Assembly: GCF_023238625.1 (NCBI RefSeq)
Contig: NZ_CP096670.1
Coordinates: forward strand, 3,614,501-3,678,500
From: Agarivorans sp. TSD2052
Lineage (GTDB): Bacteria; Pseudomonadota; Gammaproteobacteria; Enterobacterales; Celerinatantimonadaceae
Length of the DNA: 64,000 nucleotides
Direction of reading: 5' to 3'
Shown: in pieces, positions 43,152 through 52,895 of the stretch
Layout of the letters: every line of letters starts with the position of its first letter
How positions within the stretch are numbered: position 1 is the first letter of the stretch
Position numbers and translations under genes: made by a program
The notes under the pieces: model-generated
Databases searched by the model: none
What the model saw: only the letters and a program-made list of their open reading frames with translations
Told to the model about the DNA's origin: nothing

Positions 43152-45434
43152 TCATAATGCTAGGCCCTTAGGCCAATTAACCCGCAGTTCTTTAGTAGCC
43201 AGTACCATGTTTTCTAACGCCGCTTCAGTTTCTTGCCAATTTCGTGTTTTTAAGCCGCAATCAGGGTTTACCCACAAGCGTTGCAAAGGGATCCACTGTG
43301 CAGCTTTATCAATCAAGTTTTTGATCTCAGCCACACTTGGAATATTAGGCGAGTGAATATCATATACTCCGGGCCCAATTTGGTTAGGATAAGCAAAGTG
43401 CTCAAAGGCTTGTAACAAGCTCATGGCAGAGCGTGAGGTTTCAATAGTTAGCACGTCAGCATCCAGTGCAGCTACAGCAGGCATAATGTCATTAAACTCG
43501 CTATAACACATATGTGTGTGAATTTGAGTCTCAGGTTTAGCGCTAGCGGCTGATAATTTAAATGCTGATACAGCCCAATCTAGGTAGCTTTCCCACTGGC
43601 TACGTTTAAGCGGCATCCCCTCGCGAATGGCCGGCTCGTCAATTTGAATCACCTTGATGCCTGCTTGTTGTAACTCATTGACCTCATCATTTAAAGCTAA
43701 AGCTATTTGTTCTGCAATCTCAGCACGACTGAGGTCTTCTCGAGCAAAACTCCAAGTTAAAATAGTCACAGGCCCAGTCAACATACCTTTCACCGGCTTA
43801 GTGGTGAGAGATTGAGCATAGTGAGTCCACTCAATAGTGAGCGGTTTAGAACGCTCAATATCATCAACTATAATCGCCGGCTTAACACAGCGAGAGCCAT
43901 AACTTTGCACCCAAGCAAAACGGCTAACAATAAAGCCATCTAACAACTCTGCAAAGTACTCCACCATGTCGTTTCGTTCCGCTTCTCCATGCACCAATAC
44001 ATCAAGGCCAAGCTTTTCTTGGCGCTTAATCGCATCAGCAATATGTTTGGCCAACGCGGCATCGTAATCAACCTGACTTAAAGTACCCACTCTATACTCG
44101 CGACGCTGGCGGCGAATTTGATCAGTTTGCGGAAACGAACCAATAGTCGTGGTTGGTAGCAGAGGTAACTGCAGACTTTGCTGCTGAATTGCTTGACGTT
44201 TAATAAAGGTCAATTTACGTTGGCGCTGTTCGGGGTTAAGCTGATCAAGGCGTCGCTGAAGCGCTGAGTTGGTCTTTTTGTTAAGTGTTTGTAAGGCTGC
44301 GCTGTATTGACGAGATAACCGTAAAGCATCAGCATCACCACTAATAGCGTCATCCAATAGCTGTAGTTCAGTCAACTTTTGTTGCGCAAATGCAAGACGA
44401 TACTTGGCATCACCCAAACCATCTTCATTGTCTAAATCTAGCGGGCTATGCAGTAAAGAACACGATGAAGCAAGCCATAAGCGTTCGCCTAAACGTACTT
44501 TTAGTGAACGATAGCGCTCAATTAAGTCTGGCAAATTAGCACGCCATACATTGCGCCCATTAATTATCCCTGCCGACAACACCCATTTTTCAGGTAACCA
44601 AGTAAGCACTTGCTGTAGTTGCTCTGGTGCCGCACTCAGGTCAAGATGCAAGCCGTCTACCGCTAATTGTTTAATGACATCGGCATTATCGAGTACGTCG
44701 GCAAAATAGCTGGTTAACAGTAACTTAGTTGGACTAATGCGGGTACGATAAGCATCTAAAAGCGCTTCTTGCCACTGTGGCTCTAACTCTAAACCCAATA
44801 CGGGTTCGTCTAGCTGAACCCATTCAACACCTAAAGCAGCCATTTTCTGAAAGATTTCACGATAAACCTTTAATAGCTGCGGTAACAGTGATAAACGTTG
44901 AAAACCGGCTGTCGCAGCGTCGTCATTTTTGCCCAAATATAGGTAAGATACCGGACCAAGAATCACCGGCTTAACCGCATGCCCCAGTGCTAGCGCTTCT
45001 TCAATCTCATCGAACAACTGCTGCCACTGTAGGCTAAAGCAGCTGCTCTCGGAAAATTCAGGCACAATGTAATGGTAATTAGTGTTAAACCATTTGCTCA
45101 TGTCAGAAGCGGCATGATTACAAGCACAGCTTTGCTGACCACGAGCGATAGCAAACATACTGTCTAAGTTAAGATTATCGACTTGATGACGCTCCGGTAT
45201 ATTGCCCAACAATAACGACGTATTAAGTACTTGGTCGTACCATGCAAAATCGCCCACGGTTACCCATGTTTGACCGCTATCTTGCTGAACTTGCCAATTT
45301 TTCTGACGAATTGTTCTCCCCACTTCAAGTAATTGCTGCTGCGAAGATTCGCCTCGCCAATAAGCTTCTAGTGCAAATTTTAGCTCTCGCTGCTTGCCAA
45401 TTCGTGGGTAGCCTAATATATGTGTTGTACTCAT
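43152..45434 (-). CDS. metE: Cobalamin-independent methionine synthase MetE
   Basis: This 760-residue enzyme (E. coli 753) transfers a methyl group from 5-methyltetrahydropteroyl-triglutamate to homocysteine. The zinc site is visible in [11 protein letters not shown] and in [11 protein letters not shown] near the end. The N-terminal half ([18 protein letters not shown]) and [12 protein letters not shown] of the second half are typical. It is divergent from metR, with MetR and MetJ sites in between. Use of MetE shows methionine can be made without vitamin B12. Confidence 0.96.
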   Translation of the reverse strand: MSTTHILGYPRIGKQRELKFALEAYWRGESSQQQLLEVGRTIRQKNWQVQQDSGQTWVTVGDFAWYDQVLNTSLLLGNIPERHQVDNLNLDSMFAIARGQQSCACNHAASDMSKWFNTNYHYIVPEFSESSCFSLQWQQLFDEIEEALALGHAVKPVILGPVSYLYLGKNDDAATAGFQRLSLLPQLLKVYREIFQKMAALGVEWVQLDEPVLGLELEPQWQEALLDAYRTRISPTKLLLTSYFADVLDNADVIKQLAVDGLHLDLSAAPEQLQQVLTWLPEKWVLSAGIINGRNVWRANLPDLIERYRSLKVRLGERLWLASSCSLLHSPLDLDNEDGLGDAKYRLAFAQQKLTELQLLDDAISGDADALRLSRQYSAALQTLNKKTNSALQRRLDQLNPEQRQRKLTFIKRQAIQQQSLQLPLLPTTTIGSFPQTDQIRRQRREYRVGTLSQVDYDAALAKHIADAIKRQEKLGLDVLVHGEAERNDMVEYFAELLDGFIVSRFAWVQSYGSRCVKPAIIVDDIERSKPLTIEWTHYAQSLTTKPVKGMLTGPVTILTWSFAREDLSRAEIAEQIALALNDEVNELQQAGIKVIQIDEPAIREGMPLKRSQWESYLDWAVSAFKLSAASAKPETQIHTHMCYSEFNDIMPAVAALDADVLTIETSRSAMSLLQAFEHFAYPNQIGPGVYDIHSPNIPSVAEIKNLIDKAAQWIPLQRLWVNPDCGLKTRNWQETEAALENMVLATKELRVNWPKGLAL

Positions 45435-45448
45435 CTGAATATCCTTTT

Positions 45449-45464
45449 AGCCGTCTAGATGTAT
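45449..45464 (-). promoter_or_regulatory. MetJ operator (two adjacent met boxes) at metE
   Basis: On the minus strand ATACATCT and AGACGGCT lie back to back, matching the AGACGTCT consensus at 6 and 7 of 8 positions. They sit 15-30 nt ahead of the metE ATG, where MetJ would repress with S-adenosylmethionine. Confidence 0.6.
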
Positions 45465-45523
45465 ATAGAACAATAGTGGCTAGCAAGGTGTAGTAACACA
45501 ATTGAAAAAAACGCAAACCAAAA

Positions 45524-45536
45524 TGAATATATTTCA
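45524..45536. promoter_or_regulatory. MetR binding site, metE-proximal
   Basis: TGAATATATTTCA fits TGAA-N5-TTCA exactly, the site of the homocysteine-responsive activator MetR. It lies between metE and metR. Confidence 0.7.
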
Positions 45537-45595
45537 ACAACCCTTGCTTTATAGGTCTAAAAAGGGGCGCGTTCATCACAGTGACTAATTTCAGG

Positions 45596-45608
45596 TGAAA
45601 TATATTCA
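45596..45608. promoter_or_regulatory. MetR binding site, metR-proximal
   Basis: TGAAATATATTCA fits TGAA-N5-TTCA exactly and lies 72 nt from the first site, about 100 nt ahead of metR. It may be used for autoregulation or for looping. Confidence 0.7.
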
Positions 45609-45704
45609 AGTTAAGATAAGCAAGCATCACGTCATCTATACAAGCTATGGCTCGCTATCTAAGCTCTGATATCACATTTAACAAAATGCCAAGGGTAAAT
45701 AACG

Positions 45705-46634
45705 ATGCTCGAATTGAAACACCTACGTAGCATACAAGCTCTGGCTGGTGGTCCTTCGTTAAAATCCGCTGCAGCCAAATTATTCATTACCGATTCAGCC
45801 TTGTCTCATCAACTAAAAGACCTGGAACAACGGGTTGGCGCGACATTGGTTGTCAGAAAACAGCACCCCTTGCAGCTAACCCAACAAGGTAGTCAATTAC
45901 TCAAGTTAGCGGAACATGTTTTACCGCTAATAGAAAAAGCCGAACAGCAATTATTGCAACCTCATCAGCAACAGAGTCGACTCAATATAAGCGTAGATTG
46001 CCATGCTTGTTTTCAATGGTTATTACCCAGCTTGCAACAATTTCAGCAAGCATGGCCTGAAATAAGTAGTCACTTTTGCCAAGATAAAGACTACAACGGA
46101 CTGCCCTTACTACAGCAAGGAGAGACTGATTTACTGCTTACATCTAGCGTGAAGATAGAGGAGCAAATCCATTATAAAGCCTTGTTTGAATATGAAATGG
46201 TACTCATTTTTCCACCTAAACATCACTTCAGTAAACAAGCCAGTATTCAGGCATTGGATCTAAAATCAGAAACCATCATTAGTTACCCCATAGCCTTACA
46301 ACGCCTCGACTTATATCAGCATATTTTGCAGCCAGCCAAGATCCAAGTTCAGCAATGGAAACATGCCGACAACCCTGCCATGTTATTGCAAATGGTGGCA
46401 GCGGGTATGGGGGTAGCAGCTATGCCTTATTGGGCCGTAGAGCACTATGCAAGGCAACAGTTTGTACAACTACGCTCATTTGAACGACCACTATGGAGGC
46501 CAATGTATGCTGCATATACTAAAAACCGACATACTTGCTTGGCCCTGCAAGCCTTTATCCAATTGGTTTTACACCAAGCCTTAGAACATCTAGAAGGGAC
46601 ACGACGGGTGCGAGCAAAAAACCATCATCACTAA
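45705..46634 (+). CDS. metR: LysR-type activator of methionine synthesis MetR
   Basis: This 309-residue LysR regulator has the N-terminal winged HTH (LKHLRSIQALAGGPSLKSAAAKLFITDSALSHQLKDLE) and a substrate domain from about residue 92. It is divergent from metE, as in enterics, and the intergenic region has two perfect MetR sites. The C-terminus (RRVRAKNHHH) is basic. Homocysteine is the co-effector in relatives. Confidence 0.93.
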   Translation: MLELKHLRSIQALAGGPSLKSAAAKLFITDSALSHQLKDLEQRVGATLVVRKQHPLQLTQQGSQLLKLAEHVLPLIEKAEQQLLQPHQQQSRLNISVDCHACFQWLLPSLQQFQQAWPEISSHFCQDKDYNGLPLLQQGETDLLLTSSVKIEEQIHYKALFEYEMVLIFPPKHHFSKQASIQALDLKSETIISYPIALQRLDLYQHILQPAKIQVQQWKHADNPAMLLQMVAAGMGVAAMPYWAVEHYARQQFVQLRSFERPLWRPMYAAYTKNRHTCLALQAFIQLVLHQALEHLEGTRRVRAKNHHH

Positions 46635-46729
46635 TTATTTGACGGGACAGGCAAAATGAGTTTACTTTTAATAACATAAGGCTAGCTGTCCTCCTCATCA
46701 ATTAGATTGTTTGGCAAAGGTTCAACTCT

Positions 46730-47737
46730 ATGGTGTCTGACTGGTCTCCAGCAGAATTTACAGAAAGAAAAATGAGCTTAGTGATGCACTTAGCGGGTTT
46801 CATTCCTAGTGCCTATTTTTCAATTCACCACTTAGTTGATGGCATTTTTTGGTATGGATTGAGTATTCTGCCTTGTGCATTGGCTATTCTGGTGTCCTTA
46901 TTTCTTCTTTTTACCAAGCCAAACTCTCAGGGCTACAAAGTGGCAGATGCTTGGTTTTTGTTGTTAGCCATCCCTCCTGTATTATTGGCCCTTACTCAGG
47001 ACAGCATGCATGGGGAGTTTTTTGTACCAGCGCTAATTTTGGCTTGTTTTATTCACCTGCCTCTAAAAGTTGCTGAACGCTTAGTATTATTGGTTAGCCT
47101 TGTCGCCATTATCCTAGGCACCTTACATCTTGGGATCCATCAAGGGATCCGTTTTAGCCTTGGCGTAGTGGCTTCACACATTTTTGCTTGGGGCTTAGCC
47201 AGAGTATTAGTGAAGCAAAACAACGAACTTAAAGAACTCGCCTTCAAAGACTCCTTAACCCGCTGTTACAACCGCCGCGCCTTATTTGACGAGCTGCAAA
47301 AAGCCAAACAACAACACAAACGTAGTAGTATTAAAGCCACCCTCATTTTATTGGACTTAGACCACTTTAAACTCATCAATGATCAGCATGGGCATCATGC
47401 AGGCGACCAAATCTTGGTATGGTTCTCCCATTTCTTGCAAAATAACACTCGGGGTAACGACCGCGTTTTTCGTTATGGCGGTGAAGAGTTTCTGATTTTA
47501 TTGCACGACGCAGACTTTGATATGGCTTATCAAGCCAGTGAAAAGCTGGTTGAGGCGATCTCGCAGCGTGAAGCACCACTGCAACTCAGCATAAGCTTTA
47601 GTGCTGGTATATCTTGCATAAAAGATGATGAAAGCATAGATGATTGGATACAGCGAGCCGATCTAGGTTTATACCAAGCCAAACAAGCCGGCCGCCGGCA
47701 AACTTGGCCGGTGCAGTTTACCAGCCTAGAGACGTGA
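46730..47737 (+). CDS. Membrane-bound diguanylate cyclase (GGDEF)
   Basis: This 335-residue protein has five or six N-terminal helices (about 15-160) and a C-terminal GGDEF domain. The active site is RYGGEEF (250-254), and an inhibitory I-site RGND (241-244) stands five residues ahead. It makes c-di-GMP and should be feedback-inhibited. The membrane part shows no known sensor. It stands alone downstream of metR. Confidence 0.88.
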   Translation: MVSDWSPAEFTERKMSLVMHLAGFIPSAYFSIHHLVDGIFWYGLSILPCALAILVSLFLLFTKPNSQGYKVADAWFLLLAIPPVLLALTQDSMHGEFFVPALILACFIHLPLKVAERLVLLVSLVAIILGTLHLGIHQGIRFSLGVVASHIFAWGLARVLVKQNNELKELAFKDSLTRCYNRRALFDELQKAKQQHKRSSIKATLILLDLDHFKLINDQHGHHAGDQILVWFSHFLQNNTRGNDRVFRYGGEEFLILLHDADFDMAYQASEKLVEAISQREAPLQLSISFSAGISCIKDDESIDDWIQRADLGLYQAKQAGRRQTWPVQFTSLET

Positions 47738-47756
47738 AACCGACAGTAAACAAGCT

Positions 47757-47790
47757 AAGGCCCATTGCTCTAATGAGCCTTATTTATTCA
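47757..47790. terminator. Intrinsic terminator between GGDEF and lipoprotein genes
   Basis: AAGGCCCATT (47757-47766) pairs with AATGAGCCTT (47772-47781), one mismatch, loop GCTCT, then ATTTATT. The flanking genes converge, so it probably acts for both. Confidence 0.6.
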
Positions 47791-47799
47791 GTCAGCCGC

Positions 47800-48570
47800 T
47801 TACCCAGCTTTACTGAAACGGTAAGACTGAATCATCTTTTCTTCATTACCTTGCTGGGCGTACGTTTCCACTAACCAGAGCTGTGGGCTAACCACACGTA
47901 ACTCCATACGCATATTATTGTTTTTAACCTGACTTAAAGGATAGTAACTAAATCGATTCATGCCCGCCTGATATTCACCAGCATACAGCTGTTCATTATC
48001 TAAAGATGAAGCATTAACTCTAAGTTGATGGCCTTGTTGCTCGCTATAACTAATGGAGGTGCTCGCTTGCAGTTCAAGCGGCTGTCCCGCCATGTGTAGT
48101 TGGTCTAATTCGATGGTAGCGGTATCACTTTGTAACATTTTTCCACTCGCTAAACCTTCCGCTTCAATAGTGCTACCGTCAGGCTTAATAGCCCAAATGC
48201 TTACCTGCCACTGCCCTAACAATTTGTTAAGATGATCACCTTGCTTGCTATTGCTATCACCATTCAAAATAACCGTATTTGGCTGGCTGATTGCCTGTGC
48301 GGTGGTGTCTGTACGGCGATTTTCTTGTTGGTTTTCGTAATCGCGCATCGCTCCACTAACCCCCCCTGCGGCAGCCCCCACTGCGGCACCTTTTACAGCA
48401 AGATCAGCTTCACCGGTTACAGCCCCCATCACCAAGCCCACTAGAGCTCCACCTATTGCACCCGTTTTCATTCCTTGATTCGAATTCGCTTCATCATCGG
48501 TTGAGGCGCAGCCAACTAATACTGTGCCGGCTAATAAAATGATACTGATAGAGCTACCTAGTTTATGCAT
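47800..48570 (-). CDS. Glycine-zipper lipoprotein
   Basis: This 256-residue protein has a lipoprotein signal (VLVGC, Cys21) and a Gly-rich zipper at about 34-80 (KTGAIGGALVGLVMGAVTGEADLAVKGAAVGAAAGG), which is likely embedded in the outer membrane. A soluble beta-rich domain follows (LGQWQVSIWAIKPDGSTIEAEG...). It resembles YMGG-like or SlyB-like proteins but has an unusual C-terminal domain. No function can be given. Confidence 0.78.
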   Translation of the reverse strand: MHKLGSSISIILLAGTVLVGCASTDDEANSNQGMKTGAIGGALVGLVMGAVTGEADLAVKGAAVGAAAGGVSGAMRDYENQQENRRTDTTAQAISQPNTVILNGDSNSKQGDHLNKLLGQWQVSIWAIKPDGSTIEAEGLASGKMLQSDTATIELDQLHMAGQPLELQASTSISYSEQQGHQLRVNASSLDNEQLYAGEYQAGMNRFSYYPLSQVKNNNMRMELRVVSPQLWLVETYAQQGNEEKMIQSYRFSKAG

Positions 48571-48770
48571 TAATCTCTCTCGCTAATTGAAATACTTGAT
48601 GAGATAAAGATAATCAATTGCTCAAATAAACATCAGGGCACGCCATAAAAAGTTTTATGCAGCGAATGCCTAGGGCTACCAACAACAGGTATATGGGCGT
48701 AGCAAGATGGGGAGAGAACAAAAGTTCTGCTAAGATAAAATCAATAGTAACAATACTTTGCTAACATCTA

Positions 48771-49712
48771 ATGACCAACTATAAAAATATATCCGATTAC
48801 ATTCAGCAGCAGCGTAAAAAAGCAGATTTAACTCAGGAACAGTTGTGCCAAGTATTAACCGCGTTTAGCCCTGAGTTTGGCGATTTAGACCCACTAGCGG
48901 TTAGCCGCTGGGAGCGTGGTAAAGTAGAACCTAGTTTAAATCGGCAGCTTGAAATCATTCGTTATTTTGGTGATGAGCCCTACCAAATTATCACTGCTGC
49001 TGAGTTTCACTCAAAGAACTTACCGTCCATTGATGCGATGAATAAGTTATTAGTGGCTCGCGCTAAGTTTAAACACTATCTAGGGGCACACCCCTACCTG
49101 CCGCAACAAGATCTACGCTACCAACAAGTATGCCCACCTGATGAACTGGCCGATCGTAGCTGCCAACACCTTAGCCATTATATTGCCAATTTGTCTTTTG
49201 GTTGCGAGCAATGGGACCCACAGTACTTACAACAACTGCAAAATACCGAGAGTTCATTAGTTAGCTATTACTTCTACTTTGGGCAACTGGCTGGGCACAG
49301 CTATGCATTAAGGGTTAAGCCAAAATACTTTGAGCAATTACTGCACTGCGAAATAGATGAAACAGACGTAAAACCAGAGATGCTGGCGTTACCTAGTGAG
49401 CCAGCCGGTTTATATATTTACTCTGTTTATGCTGGCAGGATACAAGCTATCAACCAGATTTATCAGCACCTATTTAAAGCTATCGCCAATGACCCTTCAT
49501 TAGCCCAATTTGGCATGCGCGTTCGCCGAGACATTGCACATGTGATGCTGGAGAGCATTCCTCATACCTTAGAAGCGCTGGGTCCGCCCAGTGATAATAT
49601 TGAGCTAGGGATAAAACATCAGGGGAAGCGTTATCAGTTTATAAGCTGCCGAATCGAACGTTTGGCTTTACTCAACTCACCGGTACTGTTAAATATTCTA
49701 AGAGATGATTGA
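48771..49712 (+). CDS. XRE-type transcriptional regulator with unknown C-terminal domain
   Basis: This 313-residue protein starts with an HTH_3 domain at about 5-70 (SDYIQQQRKKADLTQEQLCQVL, then LAVSRWERGKVEPSLNRQLEIIRYFG). A C-terminal region of some 230 residues (about 80-313) contains many aromatic residues, as in SSLVSYYFYFGQLAGHSYAL, and ends with YQFISCRIERLALL. It does not look like a peptidase S24 or a cupin. I do not recognise it. The Shine-Dalgarno is weak. It converges on the zinc-ribbon gene with 4 nt between stops. Confidence 0.7.
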   Translation: MTNYKNISDYIQQQRKKADLTQEQLCQVLTAFSPEFGDLDPLAVSRWERGKVEPSLNRQLEIIRYFGDEPYQIITAAEFHSKNLPSIDAMNKLLVARAKFKHYLGAHPYLPQQDLRYQQVCPPDELADRSCQHLSHYIANLSFGCEQWDPQYLQQLQNTESSLVSYYFYFGQLAGHSYALRVKPKYFEQLLHCEIDETDVKPEMLALPSEPAGLYIYSVYAGRIQAINQIYQHLFKAIANDPSLAQFGMRVRRDIAHVMLESIPHTLEALGPPSDNIELGIKHQGKRYQFISCRIERLALLNSPVLLNILRDD

Positions 49713-49716
49713 GTGA

Positions 49717-50007
49717 TTAGAGAGGCAAGCTTTGTTGCTCTTTACGCCAAAGCCGATGGCCGCAACCTAAACAAACACACTCTCGACGATAATCCATTAA
49801 ACTGGCTAAACCGTATTCCCAAGTTTGATCGCTATGACAATAGATACAAGCATGTTGGGCGCCATTTTCAGCTTGTTGCAGACTGTGACGCAGGTAGTCT
49901 TCGAAAGTAGGTAAACGTAACCAAACCCGCTCATTACTATCCCGTCTGTAGTAATACAGTGCCACCGAGCCGAACAATATCAACAACAGTTGGAACAAAA
50001 TAGCCAC
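49717..50007 (-). CDS. Small membrane-anchored zinc-ribbon protein, unknown function
   Basis: This 96-residue protein has an N-terminal helix (about 3-20), then a soluble part with CIYCHSDQTW near residues 54-63 and CLGCGHRLW near 78-86. The two CxxC pairs should form one zinc ribbon. It converges on the XRE regulator gene. I know of similar small proteins in marine gammaproteobacteria but no function. Confidence 0.6.
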   Translation of the reverse strand: MAILFQLLLILFGSVALYYYRRDSNERVWLRLPTFEDYLRHSLQQAENGAQHACIYCHSDQTWEYGLASLMDYRRECVCLGCGHRLWRKEQQSLPL

Positions 50008-50285
50008 CTTGGTTTTTCTATCGCTTAAGAACTCTATGTCGAGTTCAATTTACGCTCTAGATCCTTGCCTAGATAAGATATGAAAGCAACTTAGTTTTTA
50101 ACAAATCCCCCAATAAGCGCAAAAAACCGGCATATACACTGTTAGCAATTGTTTACGTTATTAGTGGGGCGACCAACAAGCGTTTTTAATTACACCTAAA
50201 CGGCATCGGTTTGCTATATTGTGACAGTTGCGCTCGCCATAAATGCATTGCTCCTATATTGATCAGGGAAAGCTCCAGTAACTTA

Positions 50286-51245
50286 ATGAATACACTTTTA
50301 AGAACAAGCTCTACGCTAGTTTCATTAGCTAGCATACTGTTGGCCGCGCTAATTGTAGCCTTAGAATATTTACCCGATACTACTTGGGGCATATCCTTAA
50401 GTTACTTAATGCTGTTCTCACCTCGCTGGTGGGCCTTATTGGTCATTTTGGCTCCCACAGTGTTGTTAGCTCAGATGGTTAAATGGCAATATCTGGTTTG
50501 GGCCTTAACCAGCGTTATTTTTGTTCAATTTCAAGATCTACAATTACAGCTGCCCAATCAACAAGTTGGCCAGCTCACTATACTGTCGTTAAATAACGGC
50601 AATGGTGCGAGTTCTGAAAAAATTCGCTTATTGGTCGAAGAGATACAACCCGATATTGTTTTCATGCAGGAATCTAAACCCGAACGGGTTGAGCAAGTCT
50701 TTGACGATTCCTGGTATAGCCATTGTGACCACTTATGCACGGTCAGTAAAACACCTCTTGAACATCAAGGCAGCCTTTCTAGAGAAACCTTCGGCGGCTG
50801 GGGTAAATTTGCGGTGTTCTATCATACCCAAATTGGCAATAAAACACTGAGCATAGCCAATATCCATATGGACACGCCAAGGCCTACCATTAACGCACTG
50901 CTTCATCGCAGTGTTGAAGCAGAAGAGTTTGCGAATTTGCACTTTGCTCGCAACATGCAAGCATCCTTAATTGCCTCGTGGGCTAAGCAGCAAATCGCTT
51001 TTGTCGCTGCGGGTGATTTCAATATGACCACCCAAGAAAACCTTTATCAGCGCCATTTAGCGGGTCTAAATAACGCTATTGATTTGGTGGGTAGCAGTAT
51101 TAATTACACTAAATACACCTCATGGCACGGTGCTAGAATTGATCACGTCTTAGCATCCCAAACGTTTACCTTCACCCAGGCAAAAGTACTCGCCTCCGTT
51201 GGCGGTGATCACCGTCCAGTAACCGTCAGTCTAAACTTTAACTAG
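50286..51245 (+). CDS. Endonuclease/exonuclease/phosphatase (EEP) family protein, membrane-anchored
   Basis: This 319-residue protein has three hydrophobic segments within residues 8-85, then an EEP catalytic domain of about 230 residues. Landmarks are LSLNNGNGAS, the metal Glu in PDIVFMQESKPERV, GDFNMT, RIDHVLAS and GGDHRPV, which together include the catalytic His. The substrate may be nucleic acid, a sphingolipid-like head group or inositol phosphate. The start at 50286 is uncertain because AGGGAAAG lies somewhat far upstream. It overlaps the convergent EamA gene by 8 nt. Confidence 0.8.
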   Translation: MNTLLRTSSTLVSLASILLAALIVALEYLPDTTWGISLSYLMLFSPRWWALLVILAPTVLLAQMVKWQYLVWALTSVIFVQFQDLQLQLPNQQVGQLTILSLNNGNGASSEKIRLLVEEIQPDIVFMQESKPERVEQVFDDSWYSHCDHLCTVSKTPLEHQGSLSRETFGGWGKFAVFYHTQIGNKTLSIANIHMDTPRPTINALLHRSVEAEEFANLHFARNMQASLIASWAKQQIAFVAAGDFNMTTQENLYQRHLAGLNNAIDLVGSSINYTKYTSWHGARIDHVLASQTFTFTQAKVLASVGGDHRPVTVSLNFN

Positions 51246-52173
51246 GCCTACGCCGCCTAAACCCTTGTCTGACACCATCAATAGCCAACAGCATTAGGGC
51301 AACAACGATGAGCAAATAGGTTGGCCATTGTTCAGCTGACAAACGCTCGCCCAACAGCCAGCCGACACTGAATACTAAGATGGGCTCTAAATAGCCCATT
51401 AGACCAAACAAACTCATTGGCAAGCGATTAGCTGCAAATAAAAACAACAACATGGGGATGGTGCCAGCAAGGCCCAACCCAAAATAATATAACCAGGGGA
51501 AGTGATGATAAAAAGTGACCATGTGGCTTTGTTCTGGGCTGACACCGTCACTAAAAAATAAATAAAGCACAGCCAAAGGTAATAACAACAAATTATCGAT
51601 AGTAAAGGCTATGTGGCTAGGCAAAGGATACTTACGGCGTAACATAAAATATAAGGGGTAACCAAAAGCCACCAGCAATACCACCCAAGACAAACCATCA
51701 GCCTTTAAATAGGCGTAAGCAACACCCACACCGGCAATGCTCACAGCACTCCATTGCAAGCGACTGAGCCGCTCTTTGTAAACAAATCGCCCTACTAATA
51801 CCAATACCAAAGGTAAAGAAAAATAGCCTAAGGCTACAGGAAGAGTTTGACCATTAGCTGGAGCCCAAATAAATAACCAAAACTGCAAACCTACCAGTAC
51901 TGATGCCAGTATCAATCGCGGCCAAGCTGTTACTTTACTCAATTGGCTCAACACTAATGGCAGCTGTTTCATCAATAGCAGCCCCACCAGCATCAACAGA
52001 CAACTCCATACTATGCGCTGCGCTGCCAGCCAATTACCGCTGTTTTGGTCTAAAGGAAATTGATGAATATACCAAGGCAGAAAAGCAAACATGCAAGAGG
52101 CTGCCACAGAGCTAAATAAGCCCAGGTAAAACTGAGTTTGATGAGATGAAGATAAGGCCAATTTACTGCTCAA
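51238..52173 (-). CDS. EamA-family exporter, RarD-like (TTG start)
   Basis: This 311-residue inner-membrane protein has ten helices. GLFSSVAASCMFAFLPWYIHQF and AAQRIVWSCLLML place it with RarD, and WLFIWAPANGQTLPVALGYFSLPLVLVLVGR is typical. The start appears to be TTG at 52173; the first in-frame ATG would cut the first helix. RarD relatives are linked to chloramphenicol resistance and metabolite export, and the substrate here is unknown. Confidence 0.78.
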   Translation of the reverse strand: MSSKLALSSSHQTQFYLGLFSSVAASCMFAFLPWYIHQFPLDQNSGNWLAAQRIVWSCLLMLVGLLLMKQLPLVLSQLSKVTAWPRLILASVLVGLQFWLFIWAPANGQTLPVALGYFSLPLVLVLVGRFVYKERLSRLQWSAVSIAGVGVAYAYLKADGLSWVVLLVAFGYPLYFMLRRKYPLPSHIAFTIDNLLLLPLAVLYLFFSDGVSPEQSHMVTFYHHFPWLYYFGLGLAGTIPMLLFLFAANRLPMSLFGLMGYLEPILVFSVGWLLGERLSAEQWPTYLLIVVALMLLAIDGVRQGFRRRRPS

Positions 52174-52241
52174 TCATTCGCTTAAAGAACTGATTAAGCA
52201 GCAAATAAAACTTGGCCGCAAGTTATTTGAACAACTTTAGC

Positions 52242-52820
52242 CTAGTGTATGACCATTTTAGTAGCAGGCTTTGCTGCTAATTGACGACATTGCGCCGATG
52301 CCGCCATTGCTTGCCATTGCTGCTGCATTTTTTGATAGGGGCTCAGGCCAGCTTGACGCTGAGCGTAATCGTTCAAGATGACCCCCCAACGAAATTCATC
52401 CATTTGTTGCTGAGGTATTTTTGCTTCGCGTTTGGCCATGGCCAATACCAAGGCTTTTACTTTTGCTAACTGAGGCGCAACTGGGTGATTAACCCCGTCA
52501 GTGACCAGGACATTCTGAAAATCCGCTAGCATATTTTGCTTGAGGGCATCAATCTCTTCATCTTGTAAATCGGCGACAGCAATCGCTTCAGTAAGAACAC
52601 GCAGTTGCCAAACCCGCGCGAAGTGTTGGTAATCGTCTTGGCTAAGATTGAAGAACAACATAACGTAACCGCTGGCGCGCTCAATAACCGCTAAACATTC
52701 ATGGCGGCCAACAGCAAAGGCATGGGCGCTCCAGCTGTGGCGAACTGAGGCGTTTTCTAAAGAAGGTAACTCACGCGGCAAGCAGGCTTGTACATCGTTA
52801 CTGATTTGAAGTTCAATCAT
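52242..52820 (-). CDS. Unknown soluble protein, 192 residues
   Basis: I chose the ATG at 52820 (MIELQISNDV) over a TTG at 52853. The N-terminal half has RHSWSAHAFAVGRHECLAVIERASGYVMLFFNLSQDD, a beta-hairpin pattern; the C-terminal half is helical and Gln-rich (QQQMDEFRWGVILNDYAQRQAG). There is a remote similarity in layout to short DUF6933-type proteins, which I cannot confirm. It has no signal peptide or membrane segment. It lies between the EamA and HAD genes on the same strand. Confidence 0.55.
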   Translation of the reverse strand: MIELQISNDVQACLPRELPSLENASVRHSWSAHAFAVGRHECLAVIERASGYVMLFFNLSQDDYQHFARVWQLRVLTEAIAVADLQDEEIDALKQNMLADFQNVLVTDGVNHPVAPQLAKVKALVLAMAKREAKIPQQQMDEFRWGVILNDYAQRQAGLSPYQKMQQQWQAMAASAQCRQLAAKPATKMVIH

Positions 52821-52895
52821 AATTTGCTCATTGCTGATTCTAATAATCTTCAATGAGCAAAAACAATGCCAGCACTTAGCGTCAAAAAAACGCTA

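Noticed and set aside
52876..52895. TAGCGT/ACGCTA stem with an A-rich loop after the HAD gene as terminator
   Set aside because: The T run on the transcribed strand falls in the loop, not after the stem.
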